DNA from: Oscillospiraceae bacterium
Lineage (GTDB): Bacteria > Bacillota > Clostridia > Oscillospirales > Oscillospiraceae
Assembly (NCBI GenBank): GCA_015067975.1
Contig: SVLK01000004.1
Coordinates: 1-64,000, forward strand
DNA: 64,000 nt
Reading direction: 5' to 3'
The notes beneath the pieces are model-generated. The model ran no database searches and was not told where the DNA came from. It was given only the letters and a program-made list of their open reading frames with translations. Positions 25,701 through 33,641 of the stretch are shown piece by piece (within the stretch, counting starts at the first letter, position 1; each line of letters opens with the position of its first letter). The position numbers and the translations under genes are program-made.

Positions 25701-26224
25701 GCCGCTTTGCTGATGGCCAGAATATTACGATTGCCGGTGTAGTTACCTCCAGTAAGACACGTACTACCAGAAACAATTCACTGATGGCTTATGTGATGGT
25801 GGAAGATGAACTGGCCAGTATGGAGCTTCTGTGCTTCAGCCGCGTGATCGACCAATGCGGCAGCTACATGCAGGTCAATACGCCGGTGCTGGTGAAAGGG
25901 CGGCTGTCTGTACGGGATGAAAAACCTCCGCAGATCATGTGTGATTCCATCTATCCTCTGCACCAGGAACTGCCAGATTTACGCGTAAAGCCGAAAGTTT
26001 CTGCACAAAAAGAAGGAGCTACGATTTATTTGCGCGTGCCGAGCGTAGATAGCGATGTATTCCGGCACATCAAGTTGGTGATGACCATGTTCGAAGGAGA
26101 CACACCACTGAAGATCCGCGTAGCAGATACCGGAAAGCTGCTGGGTGCCAAATGTCTCAACCATCCGGCATTCATTGAAGAATGTGAAGAGTGGCTGGGA
26201 AAAGAGAACGTTGTAGTGAAATAA
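22748..26224 (+). CDS. dnaE: DNA polymerase III alpha subunit DnaE
   Basis: 1158 residues. N-terminal PHP domain (HLHVHTEYSLLDGACR), polymerase palm with GPGRGSAAGS and the catalytic aspartates in PDIDMDFGD, fingers (YQEQVIEIFRKLGGYSLGQAD), helix-hairpin-helix region, and C-terminal OB-fold (ITIAGVVTSSKTRTT). It is a DnaE-type polymerase without the exonuclease insertion of PolC, so in this organism it is probably the second replicase next to a PolC located elsewhere. Start ATG 22748 has only GAGTAAGGCT upstream. Terminated by a strong hairpin. Confidence 0.97.
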   Translation: MSFAHLHVHTEYSLLDGACRIRDLAKRVKELGQTAVAITDHGVMYGAIDFYRACKAEGIHPVIGCEVYVAARSRFDKIHEFDAESRHLVLLCRNETGYRNLSYMVSQAYVEGFYIKPRIDLELLRAHSEGLIGLSACLAGEIPKQIMNGNYDAAKEHALLMQQILGEGNFYLELQDHGIQNQQEVNRALLRIHQETGIPLVATNDAHYLRKEDAESHDVLLCIQTGKTVDDTNRMRYEPQNFYLRSTEEMEELFSGYPDAIENTQRIAERCKFDFTFGKYHLPEFKLPPGYDSPTYLRKLCEQGFIERYGTQKENYRQQLEYEMDMINQMGFTDYFLIVSDFVRYAKSKGIPVGPGRGSAAGSMVSYCLYITDIDPMEYSLYFERFLNPERVSMPDIDMDFGDTRRGEVVDYVRRKYGDDHVAQIVTFGTMAARGAIRDVGRVLNIPYAEVDAVAKLVPATLHITLDDALRLSKQLADLYEADEKVRRLIDMARAVEGMPRHASTHAAGVVITKRPVYEYVPLARNDESIVCQYTMVTLEELGLLKMDFLGLRNLTVLDDAVKMVQENAPEFTLESIPMDDPDVFDMLTHGRTSGVFQMESTGMTGVCLGLKPHNIEDITAIIALYRPGPMESIPRFIACKHDPKLISYKHPSLEPILSVTYGCIVYQEQVIEIFRKLGGYSLGQADMVRRAISKKKAKEIEKERHSFVHGDKERGITGCIANGISEATAEAIYDEIYDFANYAFNKAHAVSYAVVAYQTAYFKCHYPREYMAALLTSVLDNSDKVAEYIAECRDCSIALLPPDVNRSFDRFTVEEDGIRFGLVAIKNIGRGFIQSVVREREQGGLFTSFQDFCERMFDCGDMNKRAVENLIRSGAFDSLGARRSQLIAVYEKVLDAIASSRRQNVEGQLDFFGMVSSGNSGSSHIDLPNVPEYTVTERLFMEKETTGLYLSGHPMNDYRDAARKAGAASIHAVLEDFAAEDGPRRFADGQNITIAGVVTSSKTRTTRNNSLMAYVMVEDELASMELLCFSRVIDQCGSYMQVNTPVLVKGRLSVRDEKPPQIMCDSIYPLHQELPDLRVKPKVSAQKEGATIYLRVPSVDSDVFRHIKLVMTMFEGDTPLKIRVADTGKLLGAKCLNHPAFIEECEEWLGKENVVVK

Positions 26225-26227
26225 GAA

Positions 26228-26259
26228 AAAAAGGACGCAGCCATGGCTGCGTCCTTTTT
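26228..26259. terminator. Bidirectional terminator after dnaE
   Basis: A perfect palindrome, A-run then GGACGCAGCCATGGCTGCGTCC then T-run. It separates dnaE from the converging Cys-rich gene, whose stop lies only 5 nt further on. Confidence 0.92.
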
Positions 26260-26263
26260 CTGC

Positions 26264-27100
26264 TTATTTGCAGGAACAGTAATTTTTGGTACTGATATAA
26301 TCCTTGGGCATTTCCACAGAGTTGGGCGGGAAGAACTCGCTGACAGGGAAGGCAACGCTGCGGAACAGACCGCAGGGATCCTGCTGATCGTCATCGCAGC
26401 ATTCTGTCTGGGGAATACAGTAGTCGTAGACCGGGATCAACAGCTGCGTATCGCGCTCCAGCCGTACCAGTGTAAACTGGCCCAAGGTAACGTAATAACG
26501 GCGGGAAGAGCAGTTATCGAATACCAGATCCTGTGCAAAGCACTGGGCAATGCAGGCAGGGATCTCTGTGAGTGAACACTCGCACTGGCAAGGATTGCAG
26601 CACTCGGCAATCCGCGTATCCAGCACAATGGGATCGACGGCCTCTACCACGGCGGTGGGAAGGTTGGTGCTCATGCGGGCCGGAATATCCAACTCATCAA
26701 AGGCAGTTTGGGAAGTGAAGATTTTGGCACTACCCTCGCTGCCAAAGAGGATGCAGCGTTTGTCGAATACGCAAAGACCTTCGGCCTCGGTATAGCGTGG
26801 TGTACCGGCTGCGACTTGCAGCGTGACACGGTAGAAAAAGCGCATATCCACCGAATAGAAACCACGATTGAAGGTGACAGGTTCCACGTCCGTGTAGACG
26901 TACAACAGCTCTGCCGTACCGCCGCGGATCATCTGGCAGCCGCTGAGTACCTGTGCGGCTGCTGTGGTGGGATAGAAACGCAGATCTTCGATGCAGTCTT
27001 TATCGCGGCAGCTGTCGAAGATCTTTTTGGTATGAATACAGACGGACTCGCGTACCTCGCTCAAATCGCAGACCGGGCCCGGCATTCCGTTTTCAGCCAT
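26264..27100 (-). CDS. Conserved cysteine-rich protein of unknown function
   Basis: 278 residues with 21 cysteines, grouped as RDKDC, AECCNPCQCEC, TECC and a C-terminal NYCSCK. No signal peptide and no membrane segment. I recall related proteins in Clostridia annotated as hypothetical, with the same start (GPVCDLSEVRESVCIHTKKI) and the ELLYVYTDVEPVTFNRGFYS strand-rich core. The cysteine density and a perfect sigma-E -10 octamer upstream suggest a spore-coat or other late sporulation role, but this is inference. ATG 27100 has an ideal AGGAGG. The gene overlaps the fold-back region of the dnaE terminator at its 3' end. Confidence 0.75.
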   Translation of the reverse strand: MAENGMPGPVCDLSEVRESVCIHTKKIFDSCRDKDCIEDLRFYPTTAAAQVLSGCQMIRGGTAELLYVYTDVEPVTFNRGFYSVDMRFFYRVTLQVAAGTPRYTEAEGLCVFDKRCILFGSEGSAKIFTSQTAFDELDIPARMSTNLPTAVVEAVDPIVLDTRIAECCNPCQCECSLTEIPACIAQCFAQDLVFDNCSSRRYYVTLGQFTLVRLERDTQLLIPVYDYCIPQTECCDDDQQDPCGLFRSVAFPVSEFFPPNSVEMPKDYISTKNYCSCK

Positions 27101-27120
27101 AGAAAAACCTCCTAATAAGT

Positions 27121-27142
27121 AGTGAAAGAAGATTCTTTCACT
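27121..27142. repeat. Perfect inverted repeat upstream of the Cys-rich gene
   Basis: AGTGAAAGA-AGAT-TCTTTCACT, a 9-bp perfect stem. It lies between the putative sigma-E -10 octamer and the Shine-Dalgarno, so it is either an operator or a stabilising 5' hairpin of the mRNA. Confidence 0.6.
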
Positions 27143-27144
27143 CC

Positions 27145-27152
27145 AGTGTATG
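27145..27152 (-). promoter_or_regulatory. Possible sigma-E -10 element
   Basis: CATACACT on the minus strand, identical to the octamer in front of yunB. The -35 region 14 bp upstream (TTCACTT) is a poor match, so this is tentative. Confidence 0.3.
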
Positions 27153-27169
27153 CAGAAGGTGAGAGGAAG

Positions 27170-27197
27170 TGAAAAGGCGGCAGATTCATCTGCCGCC
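27170..27197 (-). terminator. Terminator of the YerB-type gene
   Basis: GGCGGCAGA / TCTGCCGCC stem with a TTCA loop, followed on the minus strand by TTTTC. Confidence 0.75.
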
Positions 27198-27217
27198 CAT
27201 AAAAGATATGAGATTGA

Positions 27218-28267
27218 TCAGGACATGGTCACGACGTCTTCTTTATCAATGACGCAGACATAGGAGTTGCCAATGCCCAGAGAGAAGTGAGTACCGTCTG
27301 CCAGCGTATAGGTGAAAGGATCTTCCATGGTTTCCTTATGCCACATGATCGGAATCGCCTTACCGCCGCAGATATAGGTGCCTTCGCCGCTGCCCCAGAT
27401 TTCCGCTACCATATGGCCGGCAGCATCGCCGTTGCGATAGATCTCGGTACGCAGGATCAACAGGTTGACAATGCTCAGCTGCTCGCCAGTATTGCCGTCC
27501 ACATGCTGTGTATCATACTGGCCTACCAGATAGCGGCCGGTAGCAGGATCGTAGTCAAAGGTACCGGTCTTATAGTCGGAGAAACGAACAGTAACATTGG
27601 TGGCCTTAGTATCGCTGTAGGGTGTACCGTCCTCCACGTACGTGAAGGGATACTCATAACCTTCGGAGTGCAGCAGGCTCCAACCATAGTTGGTAATAGT
27701 GGAGGAGATGCGCTCACCACTGGTCATCAGAGTATGTTCAAATGCCATGGTCTTTCTGCGCTCCTTGTCGCGCCAGAAAACATCGAAGTCGATTTCGTCG
27801 AAATCGTCGATGGGCAGATCGTAGAGCATGTAGTATGCTTCATCACTGCCGCCGGCATGGACATAGATCGCCTCCATACCCATAACGGTTTCAATATAGT
27901 AAGGGCGGGCGCTGCGCACAGAACCAATGGTGCCTACGTTTCGCACATCGTGGAAAACACCCATCAGACGGGTCACGTCCCACTCTACCACGAATTCGAA
28001 GATAATGTCACAATCCTGCAGGCCGTGCTGAGGCATAGCATAGTGGATATTATTGAGCATGACAGCCACAGGACGGTTATTGACCGTAGAGGGATCGTCC
28101 AAAGGCTCGCCGGTCAGAGGATTACGGGCTACTTCGGGTTCGGGCTGGGGAATATCTGTAATCACCAGTTTCAGCTGTTCTTCCGTAAGCTCCGGATTCT
28201 TGTAGCCGCAGGCACAGCAGGAGAGAACCATCAGCAGTGCCAACAGCAGAATGAGTGTTTTTTTCAT
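27218..28267 (-). CDS. DUF3048 (YerB-type) lipoprotein
   Basis: 349 residues. The N-terminus MKKTLILLLALLMVLSCCAC is a lipoprotein signal with the lipobox cysteine at about residue 20. The body carries DUF3048 motifs: RPVAVMLNNIHYAMPQHGL, DIIFEFVVEWDVTRLMGVF, VGTIGSVRSARPYYIE and the C-terminal PIMWHKETMEDPFTYTLADG. Function is unknown; the B. subtilis member YerB lies near pcrA-ligA. The ORF track start (28369) is upstream of the promoter region; ATG 28267 follows AAAAGGAGTCGATATAT and is right. Outer-leaflet location is inferred from the signal. Confidence 0.9.
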   Translation of the reverse strand: MKKTLILLLALLMVLSCCACGYKNPELTEEQLKLVITDIPQPEPEVARNPLTGEPLDDPSTVNNRPVAVMLNNIHYAMPQHGLQDCDIIFEFVVEWDVTRLMGVFHDVRNVGTIGSVRSARPYYIETVMGMEAIYVHAGGSDEAYYMLYDLPIDDFDEIDFDVFWRDKERRKTMAFEHTLMTSGERISSTITNYGWSLLHSEGYEYPFTYVEDGTPYSDTKATNVTVRFSDYKTGTFDYDPATGRYLVGQYDTQHVDGNTGEQLSIVNLLILRTEIYRNGDAAGHMVAEIWGSGEGTYICGGKAIPIMWHKETMEDPFTYTLADGTHFSLGIGNSYVCVIDKEDVVTMS

Positions 28268-28362
28268 ATATATCGACTCCTTTTGTAGAAATCCTCTCGT
28301 AAGCATAGCAGATATACACGATAAAAGCAATTGTATGAAGAAGAATTTTTCCAAATAGGAAC

Positions 28363-28391
28363 TGTACAAAAGACCGTTTTTTTCTTATAAT
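28363..28391 (+). promoter_or_regulatory. Promoter of the DUF4364 gene
   Basis: TGTACA, 17 bp, TATAAT, 24 bp upstream of the GTG start. The -35 is poor, the -10 perfect. Confidence 0.55.
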
Positions 28392-28415
28392 AGATAAAAA
28401 GTGAGGTGAGCGCCC

Positions 28416-28940
28416 GTGGGTGTGGGGTTTATTCGTGATAAGCTGGAGATCAAGTTTTTAATTTTGTATATTGCCGCCCGTGTTTCCGAGCCGCTGCCGC
28501 TGGACGGTATGCAGGAACTGACTATGTGTGATGACGGCATTGATTATTTTGAATTTTCGGAATGCCTGAACGATTTGGTGAAGACGGAGCATCTCCGCTT
28601 GACGGAGGATGGCCGCTATGGTATTACCACCAAAGGGCTGCGTAACAGCGAGATCTGTGAGTCCAGCCTTCCATATTCTGTGCGGATCAGGACGGATAAG
28701 AATATCGCCGCATATAACAAAATGATTCTGCGCCGTAATCAGGTGCAGAGCCGTGTACTGCAGCGGGAGAACGGGACGTTTACCGTGGAACTGCTGCTGC
28801 GTGACGATGTGGACAGCGTGATGAAATTGGAACTGATGGTAGCCACGGAAGAAATGGCTCGCGACTTGGCAGACCGTTTCAAGAAAAATCCGGAGCAAAT
28901 GTATGGCCGCATGCTACAGGCGCTCTACGGAGATAGGTAG
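28416..28940 (+). CDS. DUF4364 family protein
   Basis: 174 residues, found widely in Clostridia without known function. The N-terminal two thirds look like a winged-helix fold (KLEIKFLILYIAARVSEPLPLD, then a hairpin ending in LTEDGRYGITTKG), which suggests a small DNA-binding regulator; the C-terminal part is beta-rich. The start is a GTG at 28416 after GTGAGGTGAGCGCCC. It is a single-gene unit with its own promoter and terminator, next to the spoIIIA operon but on the other side of a terminator. Confidence 0.85.
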   Translation: MGVGFIRDKLEIKFLILYIAARVSEPLPLDGMQELTMCDDGIDYFEFSECLNDLVKTEHLRLTEDGRYGITTKGLRNSEICESSLPYSVRIRTDKNIAAYNKMILRRNQVQSRVLQRENGTFTVELLLRDDVDSVMKLELMVATEEMARDLADRFKKNPEQMYGRMLQALYGDR

Positions 28941-28953
28941 TATTGATACAGGG

Positions 28954-28987
28954 AGTACCCGACACTTCGGTGTCGGGTACTTTTTTG
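28954..28987 (+). terminator. Terminator after the DUF4364 gene
   Basis: AGTACCCGACAC-TTCG-GTGTCGGGTACT followed by TTTTT; a UUCG tetraloop on a 12-bp perfect stem. Confidence 0.92.
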
Positions 28988-29015
28988 CATATTATCGGAC
29001 GAGTAGTCATAAAGT
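28987..29015 (+). promoter_or_regulatory. Putative sigma-E promoter of the spoIIIA operon
   Basis: GCATATT (an exact match to the -35 consensus KMATATT), 14 bp, CATAAAGT (6 of 8 to CATACAMT). spoIIIA is sigma-E dependent in B. subtilis. The spacing and place (28 bp before the spoIIIAA ATG) fit well. Confidence 0.7.
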
Positions 29016-29042
29016 TGGGTAACGGACTAAGGAGGAGATGCT

Positions 29043-29969
29043 ATGACGAGAGCAAAGTATGCAATTGAACGATTTGAGCAGGCAGTAGACTTGCTGCCGC
29101 TGCGTTTGCAGCGCTCAGCGCGACAGATGTCAGACTGGAAAAAAGAACAAGCAGAAGAGCTGCGGCTGCGGGTGGGCCAGCCTATGACGGTACTTTTGCC
29201 GGAGGGTGAGCAGTTTTCCACAGAGGAACTGCCGCGAATAACCGTCGGTCGGGGAGATCTGGAGCAGCTGTGCGATGCGGTGACTGGGTACTCTCGTTAT
29301 GCGGCTAAAGAGACTATCAGCCGTGGTTATATCACCGCTGATGGTGGATTTCGCATCGGTATTTGCGGCACAGCGGTAATGCGCGGTGAGCAAAACATCA
29401 ATTTAAAAGACATTTCTTCTGTGGTGATCCGCATTGGCAGAGAACGACGCGGTGTGGCAGATCCGGTGCTGCAGCAAGTGATGGAGAAGGGGGTATTCCC
29501 GGGAACATTGATTCTTTCACCGCCGGGATTGGGGAAGACGACGCTGCTGCGAGATCTGATACGGCTGCTTTCTGACGGCGCTGAGGAACGACCGGCTTTT
29601 CGTGTGGCATTAGTGGATGAGCGGAGTGAAATCGCATTAATGCATCAAGGAAAAGCACAGATGGACGTGGGCTGTCATACGGATGTGCTGGACGGATGCC
29701 CGAAAGCGCTGGCGATCCCCATGATGCTGCGCGCAATGAACCCGCAGATTATAGCAGTGGATGAAATCAGCTTGCAGGAGGATATCCGCTCCGTGGAGAT
29801 GGCCGCAAACTGTGGGGTAGCACTGCTGGCTACCGTACATGGGAGCAGCAAGGAAGAACTGCAGCGAAAGCCGTTATTTTCATCGATGCTGGCGACGGGT
29901 GCATTCCAAAAATGTGTAACCATTTCCGGCTGCGAGGGGAAACGAGACTACATAGTGGAGGAGTTATGA
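29043..29969 (+). CDS. spoIIIAA: Stage III sporulation protein AA (ATPase)
   Basis: 308-residue P-loop ATPase related to secretion ATPases, the cytosolic motor of the mother-cell half of the SpoIIIA-SpoIIQ feeding-tube channel. Walker [14 protein letters not shown] is near 160-170, Walker B near VALVDERSEIA, and the arginine/sensor region IIAVDEISLQEDIRS follows. Start ATG 29043 lies just after AAGGAGGAGATGCT. It heads an eight-gene operon, most members joined by 1-4 nt overlaps. Confidence 0.96.
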   Translation: MTRAKYAIERFEQAVDLLPLRLQRSARQMSDWKKEQAEELRLRVGQPMTVLLPEGEQFSTEELPRITVGRGDLEQLCDAVTGYSRYAAKETISRGYITADGGFRIGICGTAVMRGEQNINLKDISSVVIRIGRERRGVADPVLQQVMEKGVFPGTLILSPPGLGKTTLLRDLIRLLSDGAEERPAFRVALVDERSEIALMHQGKAQMDVGCHTDVLDGCPKALAIPMMLRAMNPQIIAVDEISLQEDIRSVEMAANCGVALLATVHGSSKEELQRKPLFSSMLATGAFQKCVTISGCEGKRDYIVEEL

Positions 29970-30445
29970 TTGCGAAGCTGGCAGGAGCGTTGCTGCTAGT
30001 GTTGGGCGGTGGACATTTCTGCGTGGAGCGAATCAGACGGCGCAGAAAAGAAATACAGTTGCGCTATGAACTGGCGGCGGCGCTGGAAAGTATGGAGGGG
30101 ATGATTCGTTGGGAAAAAGCAACACTGCTCGCTGCGATAAAGGGACAATGCGGACGAAACGGGTGCGGAGAAATGTTTGCTGATATCCTCAAACTTGTGA
30201 AAAGTAAAACAGCTTTACAAGATGCTTGGAAAAACACTTTCTGGTTGATAGAACCTGTGAGAGATATTATGTGCCGCATTGAGCTTTCGGGAGATGAGCT
30301 TCGAATCACAGGACAGCTGCATTGGGCTGCGCAGCAGCTGCGCCAAACAGCTGAGCAGTGTAATGCGGACCGCGCGGAGAGTGAAAAGCTGTGCTGGGTG
30401 ATTTGCGCATCGGCAGTGAGTTTGGTCACGATTTTACTGTTTTGA
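29966..30445 (+). CDS. spoIIIAB: Stage III sporulation protein AB
   Basis: 159 residues, with one N-terminal and one C-terminal membrane segment around a helical cytosolic domain; distantly GspF-like. The ORF-track start is too far upstream; ATG 29966 overlaps the spoIIIAA stop (ATGA) and follows GGAGGAGTT. Recognition rests on position 2 of the operon, length and hydrophobic pattern; sequence identity in this subunit is always low. Confidence 0.9.
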   Translation: MIAKLAGALLLVLGGGHFCVERIRRRRKEIQLRYELAAALESMEGMIRWEKATLLAAIKGQCGRNGCGEMFADILKLVKSKTALQDAWKNTFWLIEPVRDIMCRIELSGDELRITGQLHWAAQQLRQTAEQCNADRAESEKLCWVICASAVSLVTILLF

Positions 30446-30453
30446 GAGGGACT

Positions 30454-30648
30454 ATGGACGTTGATTTGATTTTTAAGATCGCTGCGATCGGAATCGTGGT
30501 GGCTGTTTTGAATCAGGTGCTGATCCGCAGCGGAAGAGAAGAGCAGGCTATGATGACGACATTGGCCGGTCTCGTAGTGGTATTGATGATGTTGGTGCAG
30601 AAGATCAGTGATTTATTTGACCTGATCAAGACGTTATTTTCGTTGTGA
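30454..30648 (+). CDS. spoIIIAC: Stage III sporulation protein AC
   Basis: 64 residues, two membrane helices (VDLIFKIAAIGIVVAVLNQVL and AMMTTLAGLVVVLMMLVQKI), the canonical AC size and motif set. ATG 30454 follows TTGAGAGGGACT. The stop overlaps the spoIIIAD start by 1 nt (TGATG). It is one of the channel's integral membrane subunits. Confidence 0.93.
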   Translation: MDVDLIFKIAAIGIVVAVLNQVLIRSGREEQAMMTTLAGLVVVLMMLVQKISDLFDLIKTLFSL

Positions 30649-31034
30649 TGGAAGCGATGATGAAACTGGCAGCCCTATGTTTGCTGGGAGCGGGACTGGC
30701 AACACTGCTTCGTAAAAATACGCCGGAATTGTCGCTGGTGTTGATTGTAGCCGTGGTTGTGGCGATGTTCTTTTCTCTGGCGACATTGCTGGGTAGGGTG
30801 TTTAACTTTTTCGACCGTCTTGTGACAATAATTGGACTTTCAGCGCAGCTGTTTACGCCGCTGATCAAAACTGTGGCCATTGCGCTGATCAGCCGAAGCG
30901 GTGCGGAAGTATGTCGAGATGCCGGTGCGGGCGCCATCGGTTATATGTTGGAAACAGCAGGAGCGGTAGGTGCGATCATTGTGGCGATACCGCTGTTTGA
31001 AGCCGTATGGGAGACAATACAAATGGTGTTATGA
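30648..31034 (+). CDS. spoIIIAD: Stage III sporulation protein AD
   Basis: 128 residues, four predicted membrane helices, the last in GYMLETAGAVGAIIVAIPLFEAVW. It is the polytopic subunit next to AC in the channel base. The ATG at 30648 shares a base with the spoIIIAC stop; the ORF-track GTG 3 nt earlier is also possible. The stop overlaps spoIIIAE by 4 nt. Confidence 0.93.
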   Translation: MEAMMKLAALCLLGAGLATLLRKNTPELSLVLIVAVVVAMFFSLATLLGRVFNFFDRLVTIIGLSAQLFTPLIKTVAIALISRSGAEVCRDAGAGAIGYMLETAGAVGAIIVAIPLFEAVWETIQMVL

Positions 31035-32113
31035 AACGATGGATCTGCATGTGCATATTGCTGCTGACGTTGGTGCAGACGGCGCAGGCAGCTACACTTC
31101 CGGAAGAGTTGGGACAGGCATTGCCACCGGAAGCAGAAGATATTTTGGACGAGCTGAGCGAACAGGAAATGGATTTCCATACACTGTCCCGGGGATTTGC
31201 TTTGCTTTGGGATAAAGCGTGCCGAATTTTGGGAAAAGTCATTAAGGAAAGTGTGGGAAGCGGTGTTCTTGTGCTGGGAATTGTGCTGCTTTGTTCCATG
31301 GCGGATGACTGCATGCAGGCAGCAGAGAGCGATCAAGGGAAACAATATGTGGCCATAGCAGGCAGTGCGGCTATTACGGTGGCAGCAGCCGGCAGGCTGC
31401 ATTCGTTGATTGCGCTGGGCGTGGAGATGATCGGAGAACTGAACGTGTTTTCCAAAGCACTTTTGCCTACGCTGGCTGCGGCGCTGGCGGCCGGTGGGGG
31501 AGTGGCTTCTGCAGGCTTACGTCACGTGGCGGGAGTATTCTTTTCTGATGTACTGATGACGGCGATACAGGATATTTTATTGCCGTTGGTGTACTTTTAT
31601 ATTGCTGTTGCTGCAGCACATGCGGCGCTGCCGGAATTCCGGCTGAAAAGTATTGCCAAAGCCATCAGCAAAGGAACGGCTTGGCTGCTTAGCGGAGCTT
31701 TGGCGCTGTACACTGGCTATTTGACCGTTTCGGGTGTAGTGGCGCAATCAGCCGACACATTGACGGCACAGTTGACACGCTCGGCGATGGGGGCTGTCCC
31801 TGTGGTGGGGAGTGTGTTGTCTGATTCTGCCGGAGCGGTATTGTCCGGAGCAGCGCTGCTGAAAAACACGGTGGGGGTGTGGGGCATGCTGGCGGTGCTG
31901 GCCATTTGCTTTGGGCCGGTACTTCGGCTGGCGGTGCAATATTTGATCTTCAAAGCAATGGCCTTTTTGGCGGGAACCATCGGTACAGCATCGCTGGTGG
32001 AGCTGGTAGAGGCTTTAGGAACGGCGTTTGGTATGGTGCTGGGGATGACAGGAGCCTGTGCAATTTTGCTGCTGATCTCTCTTATTACGGCGATTTCGGT
32101 GGTGATCATATGA
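31031..32113 (+). CDS. spoIIIAE: Stage III sporulation protein AE
   Basis: 360 residues with a cleavable signal sequence (MKRWICMCILLLTLVQTAQA, cut after AQA) and about seven to eight later membrane helices rich in Gly/Ala, the typical form of the largest SpoIIIA membrane subunit. The ORF-track start is 24 nt too early; ATG 31031 overlaps the spoIIIAD stop. Ends in ATGA overlap with spoIIIAF. Confidence 0.93.
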   Translation: MKRWICMCILLLTLVQTAQAATLPEELGQALPPEAEDILDELSEQEMDFHTLSRGFALLWDKACRILGKVIKESVGSGVLVLGIVLLCSMADDCMQAAESDQGKQYVAIAGSAAITVAAAGRLHSLIALGVEMIGELNVFSKALLPTLAAALAAGGGVASAGLRHVAGVFFSDVLMTAIQDILLPLVYFYIAVAAAHAALPEFRLKSIAKAISKGTAWLLSGALALYTGYLTVSGVVAQSADTLTAQLTRSAMGAVPVVGSVLSDSAGAVLSGAALLKNTVGVWGMLAVLAICFGPVLRLAVQYLIFKAMAFLAGTIGTASLVELVEALGTAFGMVLGMTGACAILLLISLITAISVVII

Positions 32114-32583
32114 TACAAGCATTAAGAGAATGGCTATTTAGTCTGGTGGCAGCGGCAATGCTGCTTTCTGCGCTTCAAACGCTGTTGCCTAAACGTATGT
32201 TCCAATCCATTGGCCGTGTAACAGGAGGCTTGGCTTTGACGCTGGTTTTACTGCGACCATTACTGACAATGCAGTGGGAGAATTTTTCTGATAAGTATCA
32301 AGGGTATGAACAACAGATTGATCGACAGATTGAGGTATATACGCAGGATAACCGGCAGCAGATGGAAGACATCATAGAACAGCAACTGAATGCATATGTA
32401 TGGGAAACAGCAGCACAGATGGGACTGGACTGCGAGGCAGAAGTAGAAACGGAATTGCGTGATGGCGTGCTGCAGCCTGTCAGCGTCAGGCTTTATACCG
32501 ATTACAACGAATTGCTATCCGAACGCATATCCCGTGAACTGGGGATTGCTCCGGAACAACAGCACTGGGGGGGCAGCAAATGA
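32110..32583 (+). CDS. spoIIIAF: Stage III sporulation protein AF
   Basis: 157 residues: two N-terminal membrane helices (EWLFSLVAAAMLLSALQTLL and GLALTLVLLRPLL) followed by a soluble domain with the ring-building motif fold (CEAEVETELRDG ... VRLYTDYNELLSERISRELGI). The ORF-track entry starts far upstream inside spoIIIAE; the real start is ATG 32110. It overlaps both neighbours by 4 nt. Confidence 0.92.
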   Translation: MIQALREWLFSLVAAAMLLSALQTLLPKRMFQSIGRVTGGLALTLVLLRPLLTMQWENFSDKYQGYEQQIDRQIEVYTQDNRQQMEDIIEQQLNAYVWETAAQMGLDCEAEVETELRDGVLQPVSVRLYTDYNELLSERISRELGIAPEQQHWGGSK

Positions 32584-33092
32584 AAGGACTGGCAGGAAGG
32601 ATAGATGTCGCGGCAGCGTGGAAAAAATACCGTTTTGCTGCGCTGATTATACTGCTGGGGATTGCGCTGATGTTGATGCCAGTGGGTAATGATAAAAAAG
32701 AAAGCAGAGAAGAGGATAAGGCGGAAGAAGTATTTTCGCTGGAAGACACAGAGCGGCGCATGGAAGCAATTTTGAGCAGAATCGAAGGTGCTGGCAAGCT
32801 GCAAGTGATGCTGACGCTTAAGAGCGGTGCACGGCTGTATCTGGCAGAGGATACGGAAGAATCTGCCGAAGAAAATGCGGTGCAGAGGAGAAAAGAGACA
32901 GTGATCGTCAGTAAAGGCAGCGGATACGAGGATGTGGTAGTCACGCAGCAGATATATCCTTTGTATCAAGGCGCGGTGGTCGTCTGTCAAGGCGGCGATA
33001 AAGCGGCGGTGCGTTTGGCAATTACCGAGGCGGTTGCAGCACTGACAGGATTGAGCAGCGATAAGATTTCAGTGGTGAAGTGGAATTCATAA
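32580..33092 (+). CDS. spoIIIAG: Stage III sporulation protein AG
   Basis: 170 residues with a single N-terminal membrane anchor (FAALIILLGIALMLMPVG), an acidic linker and a ring-building domain (LQVMLTLKSGARLYLAEDTE ... VRLAITEAVAALTGLSSDKISVVK). In B. subtilis SpoIIIAG forms the large ring in the intermembrane space. ATG 32580 is coupled to spoIIIAF. Confidence 0.94.
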   Translation: MKGLAGRIDVAAAWKKYRFAALIILLGIALMLMPVGNDKKESREEDKAEEVFSLEDTERRMEAILSRIEGAGKLQVMLTLKSGARLYLAEDTEESAEENAVQRRKETVIVSKGSGYEDVVVTQQIYPLYQGAVVVCQGGDKAAVRLAITEAVAALTGLSSDKISVVKWNS

Positions 33093-33107
33093 TAGGAGGA
33101 AGAAAAC

Positions 33108-33638
33108 ATGAAGCAGGTATGGAAAAAGAGGGCAGTGGCAGCTACAGTGTTGGTATTTGTCGGGGCGGCGGTCTATCTCAACTGGCGTTATGCGGACAAT
33201 GTGGCGGACACATCCAAGGTGCTGGGACAGTCTACGCTGGTGAACTCACAGGAAGAGACAGAGGATAACGCACAGCAATCTGCCCAAAGCGACTACTTTG
33301 CCACTGCTCGGCTGAGTCGGAAGCAGGCGAGAGATAATGCCATCAGTATGCTGCAGGAAGCGGAGAGTGTGGCCAATGCGGAACAGAGTGTATTGAACGA
33401 GGCCTCCGAGGCGCTGCAGGTTTTGGCCTCCTACACGGTGGCAGAAGCACAGATCGAGAGCTTGGTAACGGCAAAAGGATATGCCGACTGTGTGGCATTT
33501 ATGGGCGATGAGAGCATCAGTGTGGTAGTGTCAGACGCAGACGGACTGGATACCACCGATGTGGCGCGGATCAAAGACATCGTGATCAGTGAGACGAACT
33601 ACACCGCAGGACAGATCAAGATCATGGAGGCAAATTAA
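33108..33638 (+). CDS. spoIIIAH: Stage III sporulation protein AH
   Basis: 176 residues. One N-terminal membrane helix (AVAATVLVFVGAAVYLNWRYA, the WRYA being typical), then an ~80-residue helical linker and the YscJ/FliF-like ring domain (EAQIESLVTAKGYADCVAFM ... YTAGQIKIMEAN). In other sporeformers it binds SpoIIQ across the septum. ATG 33108 has a perfect AGGAGG. It is the last gene of the operon; no terminator hairpin is evident before the asp23 promoter. Confidence 0.95.
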   Translation: MKQVWKKRAVAATVLVFVGAAVYLNWRYADNVADTSKVLGQSTLVNSQEETEDNAQQSAQSDYFATARLSRKQARDNAISMLQEAESVANAEQSVLNEASEALQVLASYTVAEAQIESLVTAKGYADCVAFMGDESISVVVSDADGLDTTDVARIKDIVISETNYTAGQIKIMEAN

Positions 33639-33641
33639 CAG

